Made by a program: the position numbers and the translations under genes. Under the pieces are notes generated by a model, which made no database searches, was not told the DNA's origin, and saw only the letters and a program-made list of their open reading frames with translations. A stretch of 64,000 nucleotides of DNA from Marimonas arenosa (GTDB lineage Bacteria; Pseudomonadota; Alphaproteobacteria; Rhodobacterales; Rhodobacteraceae), in the NCBI RefSeq assembly GCF_030848945.1, contig NZ_JANHAX010000004.1, positions 278,001 to 342,000 of the forward strand, read 5' to 3'. Below, in pieces: positions 1 to 8,575 of this stretch; within the stretch, counting starts at the first letter, position 1, and every line of letters begins with the position of its first letter.

Positions 1-1039
1 GAGCAACAGCACCAGTCGTGCCGGACCCCGCGAAGGAGTCCAAGACTATGTCATCAGGTTCGGTAGCAAGTTCCAAAACTGTCTTTATTAACCGTTCTGG
101 CTTGGGCGTCGGGAAAAGCGATGTAACTGGCACATCCGGAAAAAGCTTCTTTAATTCGTATTTTGCCTGCCGTGTGTGTCCAGTCTTCTCTATGTCAATC
201 CACATTGTCGACGGCGGCAGGCCTTTCATGTCGGCTAGATACGTTCGCCGCCGTAAGCCCTTTCCATCTTCTGTGAAACGAATTTCACCTGACCTGATCT
301 TCTCCTGCAGTGTTTCTTTCGACCAGCGCCAACCATTTGGCGGATGAGGAATTTCATAACCTGTTGGTGAAGTTACTGTGTATTGAAGGTTTGGTCGGAG
401 AGCGGGGTTGTTGAGTGGGTTCCCATCAAACCATGGACCGCGAGGATCATTGTCTGGATTCTTGAAATGCTTTCTCTTTTCTGGATCGTTTAAAAATTTC
501 GGACGCCAACTTTGATCCTTTGCGTAGACAATAAGGTAATTATGATCTTGGGAAAACTTCAGCGCATTATTGTTACTATTGTCTGAGTGCTTCCAAATAA
601 CCTTCGAAATAAATTGGCGGCGACCGAATATTTCATCGCACATCACCTTAAAATAGTGAGCTTCCTCGTCGTCTAGTACGACCCAGAGACTACCGTCATC
701 CGACAGCAGACTCCAAAGGATTTCGATCCTATCTTTCATCAAAGAAAGCCAAATCGAATGCTCGAGGCCATCATCATAGAAGCCGTCAAATGCATTTCCG
801 GTATTGTATGGTGGGTCGATGAAAATACACTTTATTCGCCCAGCGTACTCCTGCTCTAAGGCCTTGAGCGCAAGCAAATTGTCGCCCTTTATCAGGATAT
901 TATCGAAGTTGTCATCTGCGGAATGTCTTATGTCCGCATGATAACTCTTGTCCGGATGTTCGATGAGAATCCGAGGTTCCAACCGTGGTCGGCTCTCTTT
1001 GCCTACCCAAGTCAGTTCCAACTTTCTTTTCTTCGCCAT
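1..1039 (-). CDS. Site-specific adenine DNA methyltransferase, type III Mod-like (C-terminus off window)
   Basis: Reading the minus strand from an ATG at 1039 gives an open frame to the left edge, about 346 codons. It carries DPPYNTG (motif IV, residues 75-80) near the N-terminus and FAGSGTT (motif I, SAM binding) close to the window edge. This motif order is that of beta-class N6-adenine methyltransferases, including type III Mod subunits. The protein should methylate adenine in a specific DNA site. It is the third gene of a minus-strand cluster behind a SNF2 helicase and a coiled-coil protein, with a 77 bp gap to the latter, so a role in a restriction-like defence operon is inferred. The end of the gene and any nuclease partner are outside the window. 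Confidence 0.85.
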   Translation of the reverse strand, partial: MAKKRKLELTWVGKESRPRLEPRILIEHPDKSYHADIRHSADDNFDNILIKGDNLLALKALEQEYAGRIKCIFIDPPYNTGNAFDGFYDDGLEHSIWLSLMKDRIEILWSLLSDDGSLWVVLDDEEAHYFKVMCDEIFGRRQFISKVIWKHSDNSNNNALKFSQDHNYLIVYAKDQSWRPKFLNDPEKRKHFKNPDNDPRGPWFDGNPLNNPALRPNLQYTVTSPTGYEIPHPPNGWRWSKETLQEKIRSGEIRFTEDGKGLRRRTYLADMKGLPPSTMWIDIEKTGHTRQAKYELKKLFPDVPVTSLFPTPKPERLIKTVLELATEPDDIVLDSFAGSGTTGAVA

Positions 1040-1116
1040 AACCGCTCTTCCGTTGTTCTTGGGCTGCTCTGTACCGCACTCTACTACAGCAGCCTACATC
1101 ACTTAAAATACAATGA

Positions 1117-2493
1117 TTACTTCACGTTAAGGAACCCATCAACGTCAAAGCCCGTCTTTTTCAAGTTGTGCAAGAGGTGCTTCAAGGCATTTCTATCAGG
1201 ATCATCTAGAGCCGTCGTCCCTTGCTTCAGCTTCGCCAGTGCTTTTCGCGACTTGGGAGACAGAAGTCGGCGTGCGTTGCATAACCTTTCGACCTGCTCA
1301 GCTCTTGCCGGCCCAAGGCTTACAAGCTTGTCGACCAAGTTTGCCGCCAGTGATACGTCAATGTAGCTGTGCTGACGGCTCTCAAGAGATCGAGATGGTT
1401 CAGCCAAAGCTTTCTGGAGCATGTGTACTGTATCATCTTCGCCTTGCTGCTCAACGGTGGACTCGCGAGCCGGAATAGCAGGTGGGTCATGCCTCAGCTG
1501 CGGAGTAGCTTTTCGCTCGGCGACTCTTGGCTTTGTCTGGGCAGGCACTTTGGCCTTATCAATCTGGGAATGAGAGGTGGTTTTGTTTCTGGCCGACTTC
1601 TTTCGCTCAACCGCAGCCATTTTTCGCTGACGCTGTAGTTTCTTTGCTTCTTCGGCCTCTTGTTCCCGCTTTTTCTGCCGAGCCTGTTTTCTCTTGGCTG
1701 CATCTTCGAAGTACTCCGCAAGTGCGAGCTGTGCGGATTGCTCAGAGACTCCGGCACTAAATACCTCCTCTTGAACGAGCGGAAGTCGGACCTGTTTTTC
1801 ATGCAGTCGGTTCCGCACGGTGAACTGTACCGTGCCGAGCGTCTCAACTTCAGCTTCCTGACGCAAGCTTCGCCAAAGAGAATTCTCTTTCTGTTCTGCC
1901 TCACGCCGAATGTCCCTTAGTCGTCGTCGCAGACTAGCGGTCGCTAGCTCCACCTGTTCATCGATGGCATCGATGCGCTGCTTAATCCAGCTGCGCCGAT
2001 CTAAGGGACACGAAGGATCGCGTGCTTCACGCTGAAGACGTGCAATATAGAGTTCCGCCTCACGTAGCGCAGATCCAACACGCACCTCGGCCCCACGCAA
2101 CCTTCCCGCAGTGGAGCCTTCTAGAGCTTCAAGTTCTTGGAGAGCCAGAAGATCGCATTCACCCATGAAATCCCAGCGTTCCATCTCAGCGATGTCGTCG
2201 AGCTCATCGGGTGGAAGCCAGAACGTCTCCCTGGGCAAAGAGCACACCAACGGCAAAATGCCTTCGACTTGCCATTTGGGCAAAGAGTTGCCCTCATCGG
2301 TGCAACCCACGATAAGAGTGCGCCGCAAAAGCCCCAATGGAGATGAAAGTCGCGCCTCGACGAACCTCAGCCAGCCCGAGAGGTTCAGCAACCTCCAATA
2401 AAGCCAACGAGGCCCTTCGAAGCTCTCCAGATTGAACTCAACGAAGAACGGATAATCGAATGCCCGTAGATCAAAGCCGCCATCGGAAAACAT
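1117..2493 (-). CDS. Coiled-coil protein of a SNF2/methyltransferase operon, function unknown
   Basis: 458 residues, no recognised enzyme motif. The first ~120 residues are aromatic-rich and globular in appearance. Residues ~140-220 and ~265-305 are strongly charged (runs of R, K, E, Q) and should form long helices or coiled coils; a low-complexity linker follows, then a helical C-terminal segment. Its ATG lies one base after the stop codon of the SNF2 gene, so the two are almost certainly co-transcribed and probably translationally coupled. The methyltransferase gene follows 77 bp downstream. By position it may bridge the helicase and the methyltransferase in one complex; that is inference only. 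Confidence 0.75.
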   Translation of the reverse strand: MFSDGGFDLRAFDYPFFVEFNLESFEGPRWLYWRLLNLSGWLRFVEARLSSPLGLLRRTLIVGCTDEGNSLPKWQVEGILPLVCSLPRETFWLPPDELDDIAEMERWDFMGECDLLALQELEALEGSTAGRLRGAEVRVGSALREAELYIARLQREARDPSCPLDRRSWIKQRIDAIDEQVELATASLRRRLRDIRREAEQKENSLWRSLRQEAEVETLGTVQFTVRNRLHEKQVRLPLVQEEVFSAGVSEQSAQLALAEYFEDAAKRKQARQKKREQEAEEAKKLQRQRKMAAVERKKSARNKTTSHSQIDKAKVPAQTKPRVAERKATPQLRHDPPAIPARESTVEQQGEDDTVHMLQKALAEPSRSLESRQHSYIDVSLAANLVDKLVSLGPARAEQVERLCNARRLLSPKSRKALAKLKQGTTALDDPDRNALKHLLHNLKKTGFDVDGFLNVK

Positions 2494-2496
2494 GCA

Positions 2497-5349
2497 CTAA
2501 GCGATCCTCCAGCGCACAGTGAAGAGTCGATCCAGCGTGGGTTGTTGGTTAAGCAAGTCGGCGAACTCGTCTAACTTATCGGAAACCTCCCTACGTATCT
2601 TCTTTCGACGCTCAAATTTGGACAGTTTCAGATCGTCGACATCGCCCTCTAGCCGCTTAATCTTGCGCCCCATGTTTAGCTTATCTTGCATCGACAGTTT
2701 CGGATCGCGTCGCTCTCGCTGAAGTTCTTTTATCTCTTCTTCCATCAACGCAATCTCAGCATCGAGTTCGATTTCCACGTCTTTGGCATATTGGTCGAGA
2801 CGAGCCTCTTCCTCTTCAAGCCAAGCAAGGTTCTCTTCCTGAACACGTGTTGAAAACTCTCCAAAAATTCGTTCCTCTAGTTCTGAAAATAGCTGATCTG
2901 GAGGGGGCGCCAAGCATTCTGATGGCTCGCTGGATGGAACTGCCATCATCTTGCTCCCGAGACCGCCGTCGAGAATTGTTCCATCGTCCAAAAAAATTGC
3001 CGATAGTAACTCTTCGCGGTTTTCATCAGATGTTGGCATGATTGCTTTGAAAACCCTTAGCCACCCGCTCTTTCCACGGAGCGCTTCGATGGCTCCGGCC
3101 CTCCCGGCAAAAGGAAACTCAGACGGATAAAATGTCATTTCACATATTTGGTCTGAAAGTTCGCGTTCCTTAGCGACTTGCACCAACTCAGCACCAAGGC
3201 CATCGTTCACCCTGAAGAACTGCCAATCATGTTCATCGGCCTTACTCCAGCTCGTTGTAAAGGTCTTCCCAGCATGCACAAACTCGAACTCGTTTCCGAA
3301 CTCGAAGTCTGCATCTGGCAGTTCGCCTCTAGCAACAGTCAGTAGTCTCTGCTGATACTCGGGAACAATCACTGCGAGTGCCTCATTCCGACTATGAAGC
3401 TTTGAGATCACATCAGCATCGAGAGCCTCTAGAACCTTTGCCCTCGCCTCCTTGATGTCCGCATCGATCCGATCTTGGATACGCGACTTGAGTGCTTCGA
3501 ATTCGGCCTCCGCCTCCTCCTCGGTCCTACATGATTGTACAATGCTAAGGATTGTCTTCTCAAAATCTAACCCAGACTCAATCGTACCGAGAACCTCGTC
3601 ACTTGCACCAAAGACACCATCAAAAAGTTGAAATTTCTCGTTTAGCAGCTCGAATATGCGGGCCTCTGTCTGGTTCTTTCGGTTCAACATGTTGACGACC
3701 GTAACGTCGATCTTCTGTCCGTACCGATGGCAACGGCCAATGCGCTGCTCAATCCGCTGCGGGTTCCATGGAAGGTCGAAGTTAATCAGGACAGAACAGA
3801 ACTGAAGGTTAATCCCCTCAGCCCCACTCTCGGTGGAAATCATGATTGATTTCTCCGGCGATTTAAAAGCTTCAACGAGTGCAGCTTTCATGTCTGCAGT
3901 TCGCGAGCCTGATATTCTATCTGTTCCCGCGTGTTTTTCCTTCCATGCAGCATAGATCGCACGGCTCTCAATATCTGAGTTGCTTCCGTTGAGTAGGACG
4001 ATTTCGTTCTTATAACCATTTTCCGAAAGGAGTTGGTTAAGATAACTCTGCGTTCTGACGCTTTCTGTGAAAATTACAGCTTTCTTCAACCCTCCTTTCG
4101 CCTGTATCTCCTCAAATAGCGCAGGCAACTTACTTACGAGAACTTCGCCCTTCGCATTTCTCTCAATTGAATTGGCTAAGAAAAGCATTCCTTGGAGCTC
4201 TTGGATTTCATCCTTCAGTTGCTCCGGATCGATTGGCTCATCTTCGGAACTGGTTAAGTCGTCCTCATCCTCGTATTCGTCCATTATGTCGATGTCGTCA
4301 GACATAGTTGTTGTTACTGATTTTTTTTCCTTCAGGCGGCTGATAAGTGTATCCAGGTAACGAGCGACAGCAAAAGTTGACGAACCTAAAATCTTTCTTA
4401 CTTGTAAAAGGACGAGTGCATTCGCACGATCACCGTATGAAATTGTATCTTTGCGTTGGAGAAATTCAGATACTTGTTCATATAGGAGAGCTTCATCTTC
4501 AAAAGGCTCGAAATCAAAAGTTAGCGCATTACGCTTTCGGAAATTAATATGTCCAGCTTCTTGTACATGACGGCGTAGGGTTCTGTGGCAGAATGGTTCC
4601 AGCCGCTTCTTCAACGAGAGAATTCTTACTTCGTCACGCGCCGCACGAACATATTGATCACGGAATGATTCAACGCCTCCAAAGGCATGATCATCAATAA
4701 TGGATATCAATCCATAAAGCTCGAGCAGAGAATTCTGTAGAGGTGTTGCAGTTAACAATATCTTTGGAATTTGGCGCAGAGCCTTTGCAAGAGCTTGGCT
4801 TCGCTTTGAACTCCCGCTCTTTAGTTCGTTCTTATATACGTTTCTTAGCCTATGCGCCTCATCTAGAACCGCCAAGTCCCAGCGACAAATCTCTATTTCG
4901 TCTGAAATGCGAGCCGCGAACTCATAGGACATGATCAAAGGAGAGCTAGCCGATTTCAAAAGGCTTAAAGCTGATTCATGATCGCTGCGCCTCACAACTC
5001 CTGAATCTAATATTTCCGATTTAATGGAAAACTTTTCGAAAAGCTCTTGTTGCCATTGCTTTCGAAGTGAAGCCGGTACGATCAATAGTTGTCTGCGTTT
5101 GCCCTCTGCGAGGCGTTGTGAGATTACAAGGCCAGCTTCAATTGTTTTTCCAAGCCCAACCTCGTCTGCAAGCAGTACGCCTTTTGAAAAAGGAGATTTG
5201 AGTGCGAACAATGCTGCGTTCACTTGATGCGGGTTCATTTCGACCCGCGCCGAAGTGAGTGTGCGCACAATAGAGTGATCGTCCGTACCGCTTAGTGTCA
5301 GTGCGTTTGCATGAAAGTTAGTGTGAAATTTGGTGAACTGCGCACTCAT
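2497..5349 (-). CDS. SNF2-family DEAD/DEAH helicase-like ATPase
   Basis: 950 residues. Walker A lies in ADEVGLGKT (61-69), DEAH at 163-166, and motif III-like LLTATPLQN just after. The C-terminal RecA lobe contains SGAEGINLQ and the arginine-finger stretch RIGRCHRYGQ near residues 500-550. An acidic insertion (DEYEDEDD) sits between the lobes, and the last ~200 residues are predicted coiled coil. These features define a SNF2/RapA-like double-stranded DNA translocase. It is the first gene of a minus-strand operon with a coiled-coil protein and an adenine methyltransferase. Comparable helicase-methyltransferase pairs occur in DISARM and type III-like defence loci, but this set does not match DISARM gene for gene. 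Confidence 0.9.
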   Translation of the reverse strand: MSAQFTKFHTNFHANALTLSGTDDHSIVRTLTSARVEMNPHQVNAALFALKSPFSKGVLLADEVGLGKTIEAGLVISQRLAEGKRRQLLIVPASLRKQWQQELFEKFSIKSEILDSGVVRRSDHESALSLLKSASSPLIMSYEFAARISDEIEICRWDLAVLDEAHRLRNVYKNELKSGSSKRSQALAKALRQIPKILLTATPLQNSLLELYGLISIIDDHAFGGVESFRDQYVRAARDEVRILSLKKRLEPFCHRTLRRHVQEAGHINFRKRNALTFDFEPFEDEALLYEQVSEFLQRKDTISYGDRANALVLLQVRKILGSSTFAVARYLDTLISRLKEKKSVTTTMSDDIDIMDEYEDEDDLTSSEDEPIDPEQLKDEIQELQGMLFLANSIERNAKGEVLVSKLPALFEEIQAKGGLKKAVIFTESVRTQSYLNQLLSENGYKNEIVLLNGSNSDIESRAIYAAWKEKHAGTDRISGSRTADMKAALVEAFKSPEKSIMISTESGAEGINLQFCSVLINFDLPWNPQRIEQRIGRCHRYGQKIDVTVVNMLNRKNQTEARIFELLNEKFQLFDGVFGASDEVLGTIESGLDFEKTILSIVQSCRTEEEAEAEFEALKSRIQDRIDADIKEARAKVLEALDADVISKLHSRNEALAVIVPEYQQRLLTVARGELPDADFEFGNEFEFVHAGKTFTTSWSKADEHDWQFFRVNDGLGAELVQVAKERELSDQICEMTFYPSEFPFAGRAGAIEALRGKSGWLRVFKAIMPTSDENREELLSAIFLDDGTILDGGLGSKMMAVPSSEPSECLAPPPDQLFSELEERIFGEFSTRVQEENLAWLEEEEARLDQYAKDVEIELDAEIALMEEEIKELQRERRDPKLSMQDKLNMGRKIKRLEGDVDDLKLSKFERRKKIRREVSDKLDEFADLLNQQPTLDRLFTVRWRIA

Positions 5350-5702
5350 TATTTCTTTTTGCCTGTTTCCGTCTGCTGTTTTGGTAGACTTCTGCGCTGT
5401 CTTGTTGCGCGCGATCAGCCTTCGATGGGATTTTTGCTATGTGCCTCAGCCGTTCTGTCAATCCTTCCAAACAGTTCATCAAGGACCACCAAAGTGTGGA
5501 GATATCTTGCTGGTCGCAACAGTAGGCGTCAAGTTGGGTTGGCCGCTACACTGGGTGCGGGGATGGCTTGGCCGGGCACTACAGGCGCAGTACAGACGCT
5601 GCTAGACGCCAGACAGCCGAAGGTTTCGAGTGTTCGGTGCGGCCGCATTGCTTTCCGTATTGAACGCCAGACGCAACCTCCTACGTCACGCAGTGGCGCA
5701 CT

Positions 5703-5891
5703 TTAGCTCAAGATGTCGGGCTTTCTTGTGTTGAACGGCTTGGGCTTTGACCTCTTCTTTTGTTTAGGGCGCGGCTTTGGCTTGGTTGGTCCGGGTATCG
5801 GCAGCTGCCGGGGTTTCGGAATGCGCCACTGGCCGACAACTTCACTCACCAGCACAGTACGCTCCCGCACTATGGGGTGCTGCAAATTCAC
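5703..5891 (-). CDS. Possible small Pro/Lys-rich protein
   Basis: A 62-residue frame beginning with GTG; the C-terminal half is very basic and proline-rich (repeated KP/PK pairs). No convincing ribosome binding site precedes it, and a frame of similar length exists on the other strand, so it may not be real. It is the only candidate in the 620 bp between the SNF2 gene (start 5349) and the next small gene (end 5973); otherwise I see no gene, RNA or terminator in that stretch. Confidence 0.25.
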   Translation of the reverse strand: MNLQHPIVRERTVLVSEVVGQWRIPKPRQLPIPGPTKPKPRPKQKKRSKPKPFNTRKPDILS

Positions 5892-5972
5892 CAGGCTGAA
5901 ACTGTAAGTACTTCCCTGCTGAAAACCGCGCGGCTGATTTTTGGGAACGCAGAACCCATTTCGAAGACATCA

Positions 5973-6299
5973 TCACACAGACATCCTCTCTGGCGCTCGC
6001 CACACAGCCTGAGCCTGTCGCGCGATAGCTTGGTCACATAGGTTTTTGAGGCGATCAAAGCGCCTCACCCAAGCTTGATGGTCGGCGTCCTCGCTGTCGC
6101 GCAGCCGCTCAGCGTAGTATCCAAGCTTGTTGCTGCACACGGCCAGCGTTTCCACGCTCGGTTCGATCTGATGATAGCGCAACGTTCTGATGTAGCCTTC
6201 GCTTCGACCCAACCAGCAGCGACAAAACTCCGGTGTGTTCTGTACCGCGCCCGAACTGATCAACTCGTCGCGCAGGTGTTCAAGTAGTGTGATGCTCAT
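5973..6299 (-). CDS. Small DUF6626-like hypothetical protein
   Basis: 108 residues from the ATG at 6299; the longer frame upstream has no start with a ribosome binding site. The sequence (LLEHLRDELISSG, a WLGRS-GYI stretch, then helical Leu/Arg-rich segments) resembles the small DUF6626 proteins often carried on rhodobacterial plasmids and islands. The WLGRSEGYIRTL stretch could be the recognition part of a small DNA-binding fold, but that is a guess. It stands alone, divergent from a Cys-rich small protein. No function is known. Confidence 0.6.
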   Translation of the reverse strand: MSITLLEHLRDELISSGAVQNTPEFCRCWLGRSEGYIRTLRYHQIEPSVETLAVCSNKLGYYAERLRDSEDADHQAWVRRFDRLKNLCDQAIARQAQAVWRAPERMSV

Positions 6300-6410
6300 A
6301 GCGTTTCCCCAAAATATCTCATGCTTACAGATATTTATCCCTGCGGAGACGCCATCTTCGGTTGCTCTAAGCGCGGGACAGACTTTAGCGTTTGCAAAAG
6401 GGAGATGCTG

Positions 6411-6617
6411 ATGCCGACCTATTCGCCCAACATGAAACTGTGCGCCACCTGCGCCCATTGGGGTGGTGTTCGCAGAATTGATCCCACCCGCAGCTTTGTT
6501 TCAACGACTTCACGCAATGAACGTGGAGAATGCCTGGGCGGTAGTCATAACACACAGCAGACACCGGCCACCGGCACATGCTCGTCCTTCGCCAAATGGC
6601 CCACGCTGCGCAGGTAG
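6411..6617 (+). CDS. Small Cys-rich (zinc-finger-like) protein
   Basis: 68 residues starting at ATG 6411, preceded by AAAGGGAGA at good spacing. It has a CATC pair near the N-terminus followed by two more cysteines (GECLGG and TGTCSSF), a spacing seen in small treble-clef or zinc-ribbon proteins encoded on phages and islands (CxxCxxW ... GxC ... CxxF/W). It probably binds a single zinc ion structurally. Neighbours are the DUF6626-like gene (divergent) and a repeat array 44 bp downstream. Function unknown. Confidence 0.5.
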   Translation: MPTYSPNMKLCATCAHWGGVRRIDPTRSFVSTTSRNERGECLGGSHNTQQTPATGTCSSFAKWPTLRR

Positions 6618-6660
6618 GCTGGTCCGTTGCTGCGTGAAGACAGCGTCAACATGACCGGGG

Positions 6661-6717
6661 AAAACAGTGTGGTTGAAGTGTTTGGGGTAAACGGTGTGTT
6701 GGAAAGAGTGTGTTTTC
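6661..6717 (+). repeat. GTG-rich repeat array, copy R1
   Basis: Four spaced GTG units (AACAGTGTGG, AAGTGTTTGG, AACGGTGTGTTGG, AGAGTGTGTT) roughly 13-15 bp apart. The second half aligns well with the right half of the array at 28851-28913 (TAAACGGTGTGTTGG against CAAACAGTGTGTTGC). It ends five bases before the stop codon of the convergently read minus-strand gene 6722-7600. Confidence 0.6.
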
Positions 6718-6721
6718 GTCC

Positions 6722-7600
6722 CTAGCGGCCAGTCCGCAGGGGGAAACGTCCTTTGACAACATTGTCTATATACTGACGTGCGATGCGAAGGTGTCGTTGA
6801 ACCGCAAGTTGTTTGCGCCGACGCAGTACCTTCTCAATGTCGTCGGATGGCAGCTTTAACAAGCTTCGGCTCGCGATCGTTTCGCCATCTACGACTTGGT
6901 TCACACGAATTCCCGCAAGGTCAGCAATCTCAGCGTCTTCGGCATCAGGGTTTGCCTTTCGAGCGTCCCATACCAGCAGGTGCTCATGCAGTGCTGAAAG
7001 CACCGGCTTGGTTTCGACCGGAAAATGAGCTGTGCTCTTCTGAGGCCCCAGCCTCAAATCTGGCAGGGGTTTTTTTCTTTTTGCAGCTCGCGTAGCTGCC
7101 GCTCTTTGGGCCCTCTCTTCGGCAGCCATCCGCTGCACCCAGATTTCTTCCTTTAGGTCTCGAAAGAGTTGTGTTGGCGGAGCAGTCAGATCAATTTCAA
7201 GATAGAGCGTATCTCTGTCGACGGGAAACCCGCGACTATCTAGCGTTGGAGCGCGTTTGAGGCGTCGCACAGGCCGCCTCTCTTCAAACAGCCAGAAGCG
7301 TTCCCCCCACCATTCGCCAAAGTTCAAGGCATGAACATCGCCGAAGGTGACAAACTCTTTGGCGCACGGCCCGTTGCCATCGTTGAGACACGTCTCTTCG
7401 TACCCTTTGTGTCTGCGCAGATACTCGTACCAGTAATAGTAGACGGAGCATTGCCAGCCCGGAGCGTCCGGAAACGGTGGCTTAACTTCTCTCAAAAAGG
7501 CCGATTTCAACCCCTCAAACGCCGGAGGGGCGAAAACAAAGTTGGCTCGGTTAACTGCTCCAAATGCTGATCCTGCAAGCTTCATTTGATGCCACATCAT
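6722..7600 (-). CDS. Unrecognised protein of the HUH/AAA+ module
   Basis: 292 residues; no family recognised with confidence. The N-terminal third is aromatic-rich (YYYWYEYLRRHKGY, then GEWWGERFW); the WYEYLRR-x-x-x-Y stretch recalls the WEFLRRNPxY motif of small proteins common on alphaproteobacterial integrative elements. A basic Ala/Arg helix lies around residues 165-185 and the C-terminal ~90 residues are helical and basic, compatible with DNA binding. It is transcribed divergently from the 270-residue protein at 7695 across a 94 bp gap that probably holds both promoters. A repeat array begins within five bases of its stop. It may be a regulator or replication accessory factor (inference). 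Confidence 0.7.
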   Translation of the reverse strand: MMWHQMKLAGSAFGAVNRANFVFAPPAFEGLKSAFLREVKPPFPDAPGWQCSVYYYWYEYLRRHKGYEETCLNDGNGPCAKEFVTFGDVHALNFGEWWGERFWLFEERRPVRRLKRAPTLDSRGFPVDRDTLYLEIDLTAPPTQLFRDLKEEIWVQRMAAEERAQRAAATRAAKRKKPLPDLRLGPQKSTAHFPVETKPVLSALHEHLLVWDARKANPDAEDAEIADLAGIRVNQVVDGETIASRSLLKLPSDDIEKVLRRRKQLAVQRHLRIARQYIDNVVKGRFPLRTGR

Positions 7601-7653
7601 TTCAGATATTCATAATCAATACGGCATCATTTTTCATGAGACAACCGTGTCAC

Positions 7654-7671
7654 CGCCACAATTCCGTGGCG
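7654..7671. promoter_or_regulatory. Dyad in the divergent promoter region
   Basis: CGCCAC and GTGGCG form a six-base inverted repeat around AATTCC, midway between the divergent starts at 7600 and 7695 and 24 bases before the downstream ATG. This is a plausible operator for a regulator of the module; there is no other support. Confidence 0.3.
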
Positions 7672-7694
7672 TGCATGAACATAGGAGAAACAAC

Positions 7695-8504
7695 ATGCAA
7701 AATAACACTTTTAACACTTACAACGACGTAACCAACGCGCTCGACGCAGCCCGCAAAGCTCGCAAAGTTTGGGAGCAAGGCGTCTTCGCATCAAGCAACG
7801 AAAAGCTCCGTGCACTTCTCGTTTCTGCGTTCGACATCTTCCAAGCCTGCGTTGCCAACCCCGATCTCACGGGCGGCATCACCGAGTTGCTCAAGCACTT
7901 CAATCTCAAGCACAGCAAAAACACATCGCTTGAGCTGAAAATCGTGCGTCTTGTGTTCGCAGACGAAACAACGCAGCACAAACACAAGCAACGCCTGCTT
8001 TCGTACGCCCGCGTCCTGACCCTCGCACACGAGGACAATCAAACGCCGGCAACGCTCGATCAGTACATCCAAGACAAAGGCGGCATCGACGAAATTCGTC
8101 GCACCAAGTCGGGCAAGTCCAACGAACTAAAAGCACAGCAATATGCAACCGTTGCCAAAAAGCAGTTCGCAAACACGCCGGAAACGGGTCTCTTCGACGC
8201 CTTCAAACTTCCGCCCGAGCTCAAGCCAGCAAACGGCAACCGTTACAGCCTCGCGCTCGTCCGCGACAACCAAGACGGTACAGGAACCATCGTGCACGGC
8301 CTCAACACCAACTCACTTGTTGAAAAGGCACTTGAGGAAGTTGGCAAGGTAATCGCCAAGCAGGTCGGCGAGCAAGCGGCCCAAAGTCTGCTTACAGGTG
8401 CATCGCAACACCACGCCGCCGCCATTTCAGAAGCAATGCAAACCGTCAACTCGGCTTACAAACCCGAATTGTCGCTCGGAGAGCCAGTTCCCGCAGCTGA
8501 GTAA
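7695..8504 (+). CDS. Unrecognised protein encoded upstream of the AAA+ ATPase
   Basis: 269 residues from ATG 7695, chosen because AGGAGA lies six bases upstream; an in-frame upstream extension lacks such a site. It is rich in Asn, Gln, Lys and Ala with few aromatics. The first ~130 residues look all-helical, a Lys/Ser linker follows, then a short beta-like stretch (RYSLALVRDNQDGTGTIVHG) and a final amphipathic helix. No catalytic motif is evident. A stable hairpin (8520-8543) separates it from the AAA+ gene 71 bp downstream, which suggests they share a transcript with differential expression. Strong ribosome site and first position suggest an abundant protein, for example a single-strand DNA or structural binding protein (speculative). 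Confidence 0.75.
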   Translation: MQNNTFNTYNDVTNALDAARKARKVWEQGVFASSNEKLRALLVSAFDIFQACVANPDLTGGITELLKHFNLKHSKNTSLELKIVRLVFADETTQHKHKQRLLSYARVLTLAHEDNQTPATLDQYIQDKGGIDEIRRTKSGKSNELKAQQYATVAKKQFANTPETGLFDAFKLPPELKPANGNRYSLALVRDNQDGTGTIVHGLNTNSLVEKALEEVGKVIAKQVGEQAAQSLLTGASQHHAAAISEAMQTVNSAYKPELSLGEPVPAAE

Positions 8505-8519
8505 TCATCACCCCAACTT

Positions 8520-8543
8520 TCGGGCAGCGTTTCGGCGCTGCCC
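8520..8543 (+). other. Intercistronic hairpin
   Basis: CGGGCAGCG and CGCTGCCCG form a nine-base perfect GC-rich stem with a six-base loop, 16 bases after the stop at 8504. No T-run follows, so it is more likely an mRNA-stabilising or attenuating hairpin than a full terminator. Confidence 0.65.
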
Positions 8544-8575
8544 GTCATCATTCCAAATTTACATGAGGCACAGAC

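Noticed and set aside
1-5349. Canonical DISARM
   Set aside because: No drmA, drmB or drmC visible, the methylase is Mod-like and a coiled-coil gene intervenes; the missing left side prevents a final decision.
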